DNA of 64,000 nt from Nocardia nova (lineage in GTDB: Bacteria; Actinomycetota; Actinomycetes; Mycobacteriales; Mycobacteriaceae). The notes under the pieces are model-generated. The model ran no database searches. It was not told the DNA's origin and saw nothing but the letters and a program-made list of their open reading frames with translations. This document shows, piece by piece, positions 35,206-43,950 of this stretch (its first letter is position 1; the number at the start of each line of letters is the position of its first letter). Both the position numbers and the translations under genes were made by a program. The stretch is from contig NZ_PSZE01000010.1 in the NCBI RefSeq assembly GCF_002933465.1, forward strand, positions 124,001 to 188,000, given 5' to 3'.

Positions 35206-35576
35206 AGCCCCTCCCGGCCCTCGCACACGACTCGTCGTGGCGAACGCTACCGGAGAACCGGCCCGGGCGGGACGCATGGCCATCGAGCGGTCGAACCGCC
35301 CGATGTCCACCCCTCGGCCGTCCCGGCCGGGCAGTTCCACGGGTTACACCCCTGACGGGTGGCTCGGTTCAACCGAACAGATCAGAATGCCAGAGATCAC
35401 AATCATTCACAACAGTGCTTGATCCTGCAATCACATTCCGCGCCAGGGTAATTCGTCTCGCAATCGATGAGCGAACCCGGTGACGACGGTCTGGCCGGTG
35501 GCCCCGACGGCCGCCCGCGCGATGTTGTCGGTGGGCTCGGGTACAAATCCGGGGTACCGAACGAACGGGGGAACAC
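35206..35576. promoter_or_regulatory. divergent promoter region between the SMC-like ATPase and the MoxR/VWA operon
   Basis: 371 bp without a gene. It contains the palindrome TCGGTT-C-AACCGA (35364-35376), followed by a noticeably AT-richer stretch (35377-35465). TACAAAT near 35541 could be the -10 box for the SWIM gene, whose GTG (35577) is preceded by CGGGGG. Control of both transcription units by one factor binding the palindrome is possible. Confidence 0.45.
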
Positions 35577-38441
35577 GTGACGACCTCTCCGGCCGCGACC
35601 TACGCCGTCACCGCCGACAATGTGCTGGCCCTGGCGCCCGACGCCGCATCGGTGAGCGCGGCCCGCAAGCTCACCGCCGCATGGCTGGGCACCGGTGTCC
35701 ACGGCAGCGCGCTGTGGGGGCAGTGCAAAGGCAGTGGCGCCAAGCCGTATCAGACGATCGTCGACCTGTCGGGGCCCGCCTATCGCTGCTCGTGCCCCAG
35801 CCGGAAATTTCCCTGCAAACACGCGCTGTCGCTGTTGCTGCTCTGGTCGCAGGGCACGGTCGCGACGTCCGACGCACCCGCCGATTTCGCGGCCGAGTGG
35901 GTGGCGGGCCGGGCCGCACGGGCCGCGAAACCGGCCGAGCCGGCGACGCGCGGCACCAGACAGTCGGCACTCGACCAGCGGCGGGCGCGAGTGACCACCG
36001 GACTCGACGATCTCGACGTCTGGCTCGGCGACCAGATCCGCACCGGCCTGGCCCAGGCCGACCATTCCGCGGCGGCCCTGGAGACGGTGGCCGCCCGGAT
36101 GGTGGATTCGCAGGCGCCGGGGGTGGCGGCAGCATTGCGGCAACTGCCGCGCCGCACCCTCGGCGTCGAACAGAGGCCGGCGATTCTGCTCAGCGAATAT
36201 GCCCGGTTGTATCTGCTGATCGGCGCGCACCGGCGGCTCGACGAACTACCGCCCCCGCTGGCTGCCGGAGTGCGCGCGCATATCGGATATCCGGCCAAGG
36301 CCGAGGAGGTCCGCGGCGGCGAGCCCGCGATCCGCGACCGATGGATGGTGCTCGGGGTGCGGATCACCGAGGAGGAACGGGTCTTCACCCGCCGCACTCT
36401 GCTGCTCGGCCGGGACACACAGCGCTGGGCACATGTCCTCGACCACAGCTTCGGCAGTGCGAGTTTCCCAGGCGAGCTGCCGATTCCCGGCACCATGGTC
36501 GAGGCGGACCTGCACTACTACCCGGCAGCGATGCCGCTGCGCGCGGTCTGGGGCCTACGCCACGGCGAGCCGGAACCGTTCACCACCATCGTGTCGAAGT
36601 CCGCGTCCATCGCCGGACAGCTCGAAGCTCATGCGCGGGCCTTGGGCGCCGATCCGTGGTTGCGCGGGTGGCCGATGTTACTGGCGGATGTGGTCCCCAG
36701 CCTGGGAACCGCCGGCTGGTACCTCGCCGAGCCGGACGGCACGGCGGTGCCCATCGCCGCGACCGCCGAGGTGCCGTGGCAGTTGATCGGACTGTCGGGC
36801 GGTCATCCGCTGACGGTGATCGGTGAATGGACCGCGGCCGGAGTGATCCCGGTCTCCGCTCTGGTGGCCGGCGAACTCGTCGGGGTCGAGACCGAATCGC
36901 TTCTGGGGGTACCGACCCCCGGCACCGCGGTCCCGGCCTCGTCGGAGCCGATCGTGCCGGTTGCGCTGCTGGGTACCGCCCGGCGCAGCCTCGATCCCGG
37001 CGGACTGTCCGATGCGGTGACCTCGGCCGCGCGCGCCGACACTCCGGAACACGCCGTGCTGGCGGCGGTAGCGCTCCAGGAGCTGTATCACCGGGGCGGG
37101 GTGCCACCGGCCCGGGCCGAGTTGCCGGCTCCGGCGGCCGCCGACGATCGCGCCCAGTTGCCGCGGGCAGCGGCACAGCGGCTGCAACACCTGCTGGCGG
37201 ACGGCTCACCGATGCTCGCCGAATGGTTCGAGGCCGCGCTGCCCGGCGATCGGCGCGCACCCGACGCACTCTGCGCCACGCTCCTCGAGGCCGCGAGAAG
37301 TCAAGCCGCCCTGCGGGTTCCGCTGATGCGCCTGGCGGGCAGCCGCGGGCGGTGGCTGGCAGCGCTGCATCCACGCTGGCGACCGCTGCTGCGGACCGGG
37401 GACGACGATCCCCAGGTGTGGACGCACGGCCGTCCTGCCGAACGCCGAAGTTGGCTGGCCGCCCTGCGCGCCCGCGACGCCGCGGCCGCCCGGCAGGCCC
37501 TCACCGAAACCTGGAGCCGGGAACCGGCGCGCGGCCGGGCCGAACTGCTGGCGGTGCTGGCCACCGGCGTCGGGCCCGAGGACGAGCCGCTGCTCGAATC
37601 GGCCCTCGACGACGCGCGGCCCGAAGTTCGCCGCACGGCCGCCGATCTCCTTGCTCACCTGCCGGATTCGGCCTTCGCGAAACGGATGCGCGAGCGCGCG
37701 AGCCAGTGGCTGATCATCCGGTCCAGCACGCTCGAGGCACACCTGCCGCGAAACCTCGACGACGCGGCCCGCCGCGACGGACTCGCCGACCGGCTCGACC
37801 CGGTGGCCTACCGCCGCGACGGCGGGGCCGATGTGGATGCCGAACGCTTGCGCCGCCTGATGGCGGCCACCCCGCTACGGCATTGGGAACAACTGTGCGG
37901 CTCTCCGGAGGCGGCCACCGCGCTGCGGCTTCCCGACGACATCCTCGGGCCGGTCGCCGCGGGGTGGTCGGAAGCGACACTCGCACAAGGTGATTCCCGC
38001 TGGGCAACGCCGCTGTTCGAGGTGCTGTCCACCACGCCCACCCTGGGTGCGGATCCGCGGCTGCGACAGCAGTTGTTCGCGCTGCTGCCGATCGACCGGC
38101 GGGTGCGGTACCTGTGCGGCCTGGACAGCAGTTGGCTGGCCGAACTCGAACTGCTCGCCTCGGCGCTACCGCGACCGTGGCCGCAGCCGCTGGCCGAACA
38201 CCTGGTCCGGCTGCTGCTCGATCGCGCCCATCTGGCCGCCGCCCGCCCCGGCGCGGCCGGGCTGTCCCCCGTCTCCTATCGCACGCTGCTGCGCAGTGCC
38301 GCGATCAACTTCCCGGTTCGCGCGGTCGCGGCGGTAACCGTCGCCGCCCGTCGCTGCGCGGACCCCTACTGGCAGAGCGCCTTCGACCGCCTCGCCGACG
38401 ATCTGACCCAACGCACCCTGATGCTCGAGGAGCTGGCATGA
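35577..38441 (+). CDS. SWIM zinc-finger protein with DUF5691-like C-terminal half
   Basis: 954 residues, first gene of the MoxR/VWA operon. The SWIM motif CSCPSRKFPCKH has zinc ligands C71, C73, C80 and H82 and should bind DNA or protein. Residues 1-445 match the SWIM protein (YehQ-like) of these clusters. From about residue 455 (PIVPVALLGTARRSL) to the end the protein looks like the separate DUF5691 protein of related actinobacterial clusters, with HEAT-like helical repeats (RPEVRRTAADLLAHLPD). The fusion of these two is my inference. The GTG start has a GGGGG ribosome binding site. Its stop overlaps the next ATG (ATGA). Confidence 0.85.
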   Translation: MTTSPAATYAVTADNVLALAPDAASVSAARKLTAAWLGTGVHGSALWGQCKGSGAKPYQTIVDLSGPAYRCSCPSRKFPCKHALSLLLLWSQGTVATSDAPADFAAEWVAGRAARAAKPAEPATRGTRQSALDQRRARVTTGLDDLDVWLGDQIRTGLAQADHSAAALETVAARMVDSQAPGVAAALRQLPRRTLGVEQRPAILLSEYARLYLLIGAHRRLDELPPPLAAGVRAHIGYPAKAEEVRGGEPAIRDRWMVLGVRITEEERVFTRRTLLLGRDTQRWAHVLDHSFGSASFPGELPIPGTMVEADLHYYPAAMPLRAVWGLRHGEPEPFTTIVSKSASIAGQLEAHARALGADPWLRGWPMLLADVVPSLGTAGWYLAEPDGTAVPIAATAEVPWQLIGLSGGHPLTVIGEWTAAGVIPVSALVAGELVGVETESLLGVPTPGTAVPASSEPIVPVALLGTARRSLDPGGLSDAVTSAARADTPEHAVLAAVALQELYHRGGVPPARAELPAPAAADDRAQLPRAAAQRLQHLLADGSPMLAEWFEAALPGDRRAPDALCATLLEAARSQAALRVPLMRLAGSRGRWLAALHPRWRPLLRTGDDDPQVWTHGRPAERRSWLAALRARDAAAARQALTETWSREPARGRAELLAVLATGVGPEDEPLLESALDDARPEVRRTAADLLAHLPDSAFAKRMRERASQWLIIRSSTLEAHLPRNLDDAARRDGLADRLDPVAYRRDGGADVDAERLRRLMAATPLRHWEQLCGSPEAATALRLPDDILGPVAAGWSEATLAQGDSRWATPLFEVLSTTPTLGADPRLRQQLFALLPIDRRVRYLCGLDSSWLAELELLASALPRPWPQPLAEHLVRLLLDRAHLAAARPGAAGLSPVSYRTLLRSAAINFPVRAVAAVTVAARRCADPYWQSAFDRLADDLTQRTLMLEELA

Positions 38442-39541
38442 CCACCACTCAGAACCCACCCGCCGATCCGCTGCGCCCCCATGCCGAACAGGCCTACTCC
38501 GACGAACTCCGAGCCCTCGCCGCCGTCGACGACCGACCGCGGCCACCGTCGTGGCGGCTGTCGCCTTGGGCCGTGGTCACCTACCTGCTCGGCGACACAC
38601 TGCCCGACGGCACGGTGATCACCCCGAAGTACGTGGGACCGCGTCGCCTGATGGAGGTGGCGGTCGCGACGCTGGCGACCGATCGCGCGCTGCTGCTGCT
38701 CGGCGTTCCGGGAACCGCGAAAACCTGGGTTTCCGAACACCTTTCGGCCGCCATCAGCGGCGCCTCCACCCTGCTGGTGCAGGGGACGTCCGGAACCGCC
38801 GAGGAGGCGATCCGGTACGGCTGGAACTATGCGCGCCTGCTCGCGGAGGGGCCCAGCGACGGTGCGCTGGTGCCCTCGCCGGTCATGACCGCGATGCGTA
38901 CCGGTGCGATCGCCCGGGTCGAGGAGCTCACCCGCATTCCCTCCGACGTGCAGGACGCACTGATCACGGTGCTGTCGGAGAAGACGCTGCCGGTGCCCGA
39001 ACTCGGTATCGAGGTACAGGCGGCCAAGGGCTTCAACGTCATCGCCACTGCCAACGACCGCGACCGCGGCGTCAACGACCTCTCCTCCGCGCTGCGCCGC
39101 CGGTTCAACACCGTGGTGCTGCCGCTGCCCGCGGGTGAAGACGACGAGGTCGCGATCGTCACCCGGCGGGTCGAACAGCTCGGCGCCGCACTGCAATTGC
39201 CGCCGATTCCGGCTGCCGCCGAGGAAGTGCGGCGGGTGGTGCGGGTGTTTCGTGAACTGCGTTCCGGCATCACCGAAGACGGCCGGACCACGTTGAAGTC
39301 ACCCTCGGGCACGTTGTCGACCGCGGAGGCGATTTCGGTGCTCACCAACGGCATCGCGCTCGCCGCGCACTTCGGTGACGGGGTGTTGCGTGCGAGCGAT
39401 GTCGCCGGTGCGGTACTCGGCGCGGTGATCAAGGATCCGGTCGCCGATGCCGTGGTGTGGACCGAGTACCTCGAGGCCGTCGTCCGCGAACGCCCCGACT
39501 GGTCCGATTTCTACCGCGCCTGCCGTGAGGTGCACGGATGA
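38438..39541 (+). CDS. MoxR-family AAA+ ATPase, YehL type
   Basis: 367 residues. Walker A GVPGTAKT (about 89-96). The Walker B region reads IARVEELTRIP (about 155-166): the usual DE is VEE, so the magnesium Asp is replaced by Glu but the catalytic Glu remains. Sensor 1 lies in NVIATANDRDRG and the arginine finger region in SSALRRRFN. MoxR ATPases work with VWA proteins to remodel or activate partners; this subfamily (YehL) is the least studied. It overlaps both neighbours by 4 nt (ATGA), so the operon products are made in fixed proportion. Confidence 0.9.
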   Translation: MTTTQNPPADPLRPHAEQAYSDELRALAAVDDRPRPPSWRLSPWAVVTYLLGDTLPDGTVITPKYVGPRRLMEVAVATLATDRALLLLGVPGTAKTWVSEHLSAAISGASTLLVQGTSGTAEEAIRYGWNYARLLAEGPSDGALVPSPVMTAMRTGAIARVEELTRIPSDVQDALITVLSEKTLPVPELGIEVQAAKGFNVIATANDRDRGVNDLSSALRRRFNTVVLPLPAGEDDEVAIVTRRVEQLGAALQLPPIPAAAEEVRRVVRVFRELRSGITEDGRTTLKSPSGTLSTAEAISVLTNGIALAAHFGDGVLRASDVAGAVLGAVIKDPVADAVVWTEYLEAVVRERPDWSDFYRACREVHG

Positions 39542-41913
39542 GCGGCGCCGCCGTCGCGCTCGGCGAGCCGCGGACCCGAATCTTCGGCATCCGCCACCAC
39601 GGTCCGGGGTCGGCGCGCTCGCTGTCCTGGGCACTGGAGTGTTTCCGCCCGGATGCGATCCTCATCGAAGGCCCGGCCGACGCCGACCCGCTGGTCGCCT
39701 ACGTCGCCGCCGACGGTATGGAACCGCCGGTGGCACTGCTGGCCTATGCGCCGAACGAACCCGCGCGGGCCGCCTTCTGGCCGTTCGCGATGTTCTCCCC
39801 GGAATGGCAGGCACTGCGGTATGCGGCCGAACACGCTGTGCCCGTGAGCTTCTGCGATCTTCCGGCCGCCCACACCCTCGCCCTCGACACCGAGCCGGGT
39901 GACAACGGCGACCCGCTGGCCGCGCTGGCCGCCGCGGGCGGGTACGACGATCCGGAGCGGTGGTGGGACGCCGTCATCGAATCGTCGTCGAACCACACCG
40001 GGGACGGCACCGAGATCTTCGAGGCCATCACCGAGGCCATGGGCGCACTGCGCGCCGCGGCCGGAGACGGTCCTGCCCGCGCGGCCTCGGATACGAATCT
40101 CGTAGCCGCCGCGCCGGCACCGTCCGACCCGGATCGGCTTGCCGCAAGCGCGATCGGCGACGCGGAAGAGGCCGTGCCACAGCCGGATCCATCCGCATCG
40201 GCGGGCTTCCTGCCCGGCGGCATCGACCTGCGCACACTGCAGCGCGAGGCGTATATGCGGCAGGTCATCCGCCGGACGCTCAAAAGCGGTGCGCGGCGGA
40301 TCGCGGTGGTCTGCGGGGCGTGGCACGCCCCGGCGCTGGCGGGCAAACTCGGTCCAGCGGTGGCAGATTCCCGCCTGCTCAAGGGTTTGCCGAAGGTGAA
40401 GGCCACGCTGACCTGGGTGCCGTGGACCCACTCCCGGCTGGCCGGCTCGTCCGGATACGGCGCGGGCATCACCTCGCCCGGCTGGTACCACCACCTGTTC
40501 ACTCGGACCGACGACCCGATCGCCCGCTGGTTCACCCGGGTGGCCGGCGCGCTGCGCGCCCGTGATCTGCCGGTTTCCAGTGCGCACATCATCGAGTCGG
40601 TGCGACTGGCCGATACCCTGGCCGCGCTGCGCGGTCGTCCCGCGCCGGGATTGTCCGAGGTCACCGATGCCACGCGGTCGGTGCTCTGCGACGGCGACGA
40701 GTCGATGCTGCGGTTCGTCAGCGACGAACTGGTCGTCGGCGAGGCGCTCGGTTCGGTGCCCGAGAGCACGCCGACCGTCCCGCTGGATGCCGACCTGCGC
40801 GCGCAGGCGCGCACCCTGCGGCTCAAACAGCAGGCTCTGGCCCAGCAGTTGGACCTGGATCTGCGCAAGGACCGCGATGTGGCCAGATCGCATCTGCTGC
40901 ATCGGCTGCGGCTGCTCGGAATCGACTGGGGAACAACCATTACCGGCGCGGTGCGCAATACCGGCACCTTCCGCGAGTCGTGGGCACTGCGGTGGGAACC
41001 CGGCCTGTCGGTCGCGGTCATCGAGGCGTCGCGCTGGGGCACGACCATCCGCACCGCGGCCGAGGCGAAGATCCGCGACCGCGCCGACGCCTCCGACGCC
41101 ACGGTCGCCGATATCAGCGCGGCCCTGGAAACCGCGCTCCTGGCCGATCTCGGCGGCGCGGTGGACGGTCTGGTCGCTCGCCTGGAGGCGGTGGCCGCGG
41201 TGGATCACGACGTCACCCATCTGCTCGCCGCACTGCCCGGCCTGATCCGCACACTGCGCTACGGCGACGTTCGTAGCACCGACCTCGGCGCATTGGCGCG
41301 GGTCGCCGACGGCTTGCTCCTGCGCATCTGCGCCGGATTACCCGGCGCCGTCACCGGTCTCGATACCGATGCCGCCGCCCAACTGCGCGGCCTGATCGAC
41401 GCCACCCACGTCGCCATCGCGACCCGCGACGATGCGCACGCCACCCGGACCTGGCTGGCGGCACTGGGCCTGGTGGCCGACCGCGACGATGTGCATGGGG
41501 CTCTGGTGGGCCGCGCGGTTCGACTGCTCTGCGATGCGGAAATCATCGCCGACGCCGAGGCTGCGCGCCGGCTGTCGGCGGCCCTCTCGATCGGCCACAG
41601 TCCGGCGGAGAAGGCGGCGTGGATCGACGGCTTCCTGGGTGGGCGCGGTTTGCTGCTCGTCCACGATCGAGACCTGTTGCGGCGCATCGACTCCTGGCTG
41701 CGCGAGCTGGACGAGGAGCAATTCGTCGCGACCCTGCCGCTGCTGCGGCGTACCTTCGGCGCTTTCGAGGCGGGAGAACGGCAGGCCATCGCCCGGGCTG
41801 TCCGGGAGGGGACGCCCGCGACCGCGCCGCAGCGCGACCACTCCGGGCCGGACGCCGCCCGCGGCGCGCTGGCCTTGCACGCGGCGACCGAAATTCTGGC
41901 GGGCGCACGATGA
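39538..41913 (+). CDS. DUF5682-like protein of the MoxR/VWA operon
   Basis: 791 residues, counterpart of YehM. The N-terminal region has IFGIRHHGPGSA (15-26), EGP (44-46) and, near 258-266, VVCGAWHAPAL. This spacing of GxxH, E and GxxH recalls the TraB/TIKI/EreA-like hydrolase fold, so metal-dependent peptidase or esterase activity is conceivable. The rest is helical (HLLAALPGLIRTLRYGDV; LRRIDSWLRELDEEQF) without a recognised domain. Function is unknown. The stop is 22 bp before the VWA gene. Confidence 0.8.
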   Translation: MSGAAVALGEPRTRIFGIRHHGPGSARSLSWALECFRPDAILIEGPADADPLVAYVAADGMEPPVALLAYAPNEPARAAFWPFAMFSPEWQALRYAAEHAVPVSFCDLPAAHTLALDTEPGDNGDPLAALAAAGGYDDPERWWDAVIESSSNHTGDGTEIFEAITEAMGALRAAAGDGPARAASDTNLVAAAPAPSDPDRLAASAIGDAEEAVPQPDPSASAGFLPGGIDLRTLQREAYMRQVIRRTLKSGARRIAVVCGAWHAPALAGKLGPAVADSRLLKGLPKVKATLTWVPWTHSRLAGSSGYGAGITSPGWYHHLFTRTDDPIARWFTRVAGALRARDLPVSSAHIIESVRLADTLAALRGRPAPGLSEVTDATRSVLCDGDESMLRFVSDELVVGEALGSVPESTPTVPLDADLRAQARTLRLKQQALAQQLDLDLRKDRDVARSHLLHRLRLLGIDWGTTITGAVRNTGTFRESWALRWEPGLSVAVIEASRWGTTIRTAAEAKIRDRADASDATVADISAALETALLADLGGAVDGLVARLEAVAAVDHDVTHLLAALPGLIRTLRYGDVRSTDLGALARVADGLLLRICAGLPGAVTGLDTDAAAQLRGLIDATHVAIATRDDAHATRTWLAALGLVADRDDVHGALVGRAVRLLCDAEIIADAEAARRLSAALSIGHSPAEKAAWIDGFLGGRGLLLVHDRDLLRRIDSWLRELDEEQFVATLPLLRRTFGAFEAGERQAIARAVREGTPATAPQRDHSGPDAARGALALHAATEILAGAR

Positions 41914-41935
41914 TTCGAGCCGAGAGGAGCCGACG

Positions 41936-43105
41936 ATGACTCACACCGAATCGGACGAGGTGCAGGCCCGGCGCTGGCGGCTGGTCCTCGGCGCCCCCGC
42001 CGAGGCCGGTCTCGGCGGGCTCGGTACGGCCGAGGACGCGGCGATGGACCGGGCGCTGTCGGCGCTCTACAACGGCGACGAGCACACCCCATCGGACAAG
42101 CGCGCCGCAGGCCTGGGCGGTTCGGCGCCGAAGGTCGCCCGATGGCTGGGCGATATTCGCACCTACTTTCCGTCGACGGTGGTCGAGGTCATGCAGCGCG
42201 ACGCCATCGACCGGCTGCAGCTCACGCAACTGCTGCTCGAGCCCGAACTGCTCGAGGCGGTCGAACCCGACGTCCACCTCGTCGGCACCCTGCTCAGCCT
42301 GAACCGCATGATGCCCGAAACCACCCGCGCCACAGCACGAGTCGTGGTGGAGAAAGTGGTGCGCGACATCGAACGCCGGCTCGCCGCACGCACCGTGGCC
42401 GCGGTGTCCGGTGCACTGAACCGCGCGGCGCGGGTGTCGCGGCCACGGTTGCGCGATATCGACTGGGATCGGACGATTCGCCGCAATCTCGCCCACTATC
42501 TGCCCGAATACCGCACGGTGGTGCCGCAGCACCTGGTCGGATACGGGCGCAAGGCGCAGGCGGTGCGGCGGGAGGTGGTGCTCGCGATCGACCAATCGGG
42601 GTCCATGGCGGCCAGCGTCGTGTATGCCTCCGTCTTCGGTGCGGTACTCGCGTCCATGCGCTCGCTGAAGACCTCGCTGGTGGTCTTCGACACGGCGGTG
42701 GTGGATCTCACCGAGCAACTGTCGGATCCGGTAGATGTGCTGTTCGGCACACAGCTCGGTGGCGGGACCGATATCAACCGGGCCATCGCCTACTGCGGGC
42801 AACTGATCACCCGGCCGGCCGACACGCTGTTCGTCCTGATCTCCGACCTGTACGAGGGCGGAATCCGCGACGAGATGTTGCGGCGGGTCTCGGTGATGAA
42901 GGAGGCGGGCGTCCAGGTCCTGGTGCTGCTCGCGCTCTCCGACGAGGGCGCCCCGGCCTACGACCACGACAACGCCACCGCTCTAGCCGCGCTCGGAGTG
43001 CCCGCCTTCGCGTGCACTCCCGACCGCTTTCCCGAACTGCTGTCGGTCGCCCTCGACCGCGGCGATGTCGCGACCTGGGCCCGATCCACCGCGAGCCGCC
43101 GATGA
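41936..43105 (+). CDS. VWA-domain protein of the MoxR/VWA operon (YehP-like)
   Basis: 389 residues. A helical N-terminal region (1-210) is followed by a von Willebrand A domain with a complete MIDAS: DQSGSMAAS (D219, S221, S223), the threonine in GGGTDINRAI and the aspartate in LISDLYEGG. VWA proteins of this kind bind the partner MoxR hexamer and a target protein through a metal ion. The ATG at 41936 has GAGAGGAG upstream. Fourth and last gene of the overlapped operon. Confidence 0.9.
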   Translation: MTHTESDEVQARRWRLVLGAPAEAGLGGLGTAEDAAMDRALSALYNGDEHTPSDKRAAGLGGSAPKVARWLGDIRTYFPSTVVEVMQRDAIDRLQLTQLLLEPELLEAVEPDVHLVGTLLSLNRMMPETTRATARVVVEKVVRDIERRLAARTVAAVSGALNRAARVSRPRLRDIDWDRTIRRNLAHYLPEYRTVVPQHLVGYGRKAQAVRREVVLAIDQSGSMAASVVYASVFGAVLASMRSLKTSLVVFDTAVVDLTEQLSDPVDVLFGTQLGGGTDINRAIAYCGQLITRPADTLFVLISDLYEGGIRDEMLRRVSVMKEAGVQVLVLLALSDEGAPAYDHDNATALAALGVPAFACTPDRFPELLSVALDRGDVATWARSTASRR

Positions 43106-43280
43106 TCACCTGACCGATACCCGTGGTCGGTGGCCACCGAAAGGTCTTGCCGGACCGCAACTCTCACCGGCAGCGCAGTAGCGCGGCGACTACCTGCTGT
43201 TCTCGGCGAGGTACGGCCGATTTCCTCCGTACGGGCCGCGCAGTTCGGCGGGCCGCGCGTCGGCGCGGAAATCGACGCGA

Positions 43281-43286
43281 TAACTT
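43281..43286 (+). promoter_or_regulatory. -10 box of leaderless transcript for the zinc-ribbon protein
   Basis: TAACTT ends 6 nt before the GTG at 43293 and there is no ribosome binding site, so this gene has its own leaderless promoter and need not belong to the MoxR/VWA operon. Confidence 0.45.
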
Positions 43287-43292
43287 GGACCG

Positions 43293-43895
43293 GTGTTGAA
43301 GAATTCCGTGGCCACGACGGCAGGAGCATGGCGGGTAGGTGACGGCACTGCGGTGTCATTTCGCGAGGCGGCGGTGGCCTGGGCATTGGCCGCACATGCC
43401 GAACTGGCCGAAACCGCGACCGGATACGGGCATTTCATCACTGTGAACGAGTTGGCCGAACGGATTCAGGACGTGTCCGGGGTGCATACCGAGGCGCCGA
43501 CGCGCACCTGGATGGCGGCGATTCTGCGGAAGGTCGCGCGGCGCTGCCACGGTGCCGGCGAGCCGCCGCTGACCGCGCTGTGCGTACGCCAGAACCACAC
43601 CGTCGGCGACGACTACAAGTACGTGCTCGAACTCGCCGGCCTGCCGATTCCCGACGATCTCGAACTGCACGCGGCCTACGCCCGCTGGCAGTGCTATCAG
43701 CACTACGGTGCGGAGATGCCCGCCGAGGTCGGCGTTCCGCCGCTGACGCCGAAGGTGGACGCACGCCGCCGCGGTCGCAGCGCGACCAAAACCGTGGTGG
43801 CACAGGAGGAAAAGATCTCCGAGCCGCGGCCGGCGGTCTGCTCGCAGTGCTTCATCCAGCTGCCCGCGGGCGGCGTCTGCCAATACTGCGTCTGA
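43293..43895 (+). CDS. unrecognised protein with C-terminal zinc ribbon
   Basis: 200 residues. An N-terminal helical domain (about 20-130; AAVAWALAAHAELAETATGY, FITVNELAERIQDVSGV, then RTWMAAILRKVARRC) looks like a winged-helix or DNA-binding domain. A basic linker (RRRGRSATK) and a compact zinc ribbon CSQC-x11-CQYC end the protein. The overall style recalls nucleic-acid-binding accessory proteins, but I cannot assign a family. It sits 187 bp after the VWA gene and is convergent with the ABC permease. Confidence 0.7.
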   Translation: MLKNSVATTAGAWRVGDGTAVSFREAAVAWALAAHAELAETATGYGHFITVNELAERIQDVSGVHTEAPTRTWMAAILRKVARRCHGAGEPPLTALCVRQNHTVGDDYKYVLELAGLPIPDDLELHAAYARWQCYQHYGAEMPAEVGVPPLTPKVDARRRGRSATKTVVAQEEKISEPRPAVCSQCFIQLPAGGVCQYCV

Positions 43896-43950
43896 GCGCG
43901 ATTCGGGTCGGCCGCTGAACGCATGCGCTCAGCGGCCGTACCCCTCGCTG

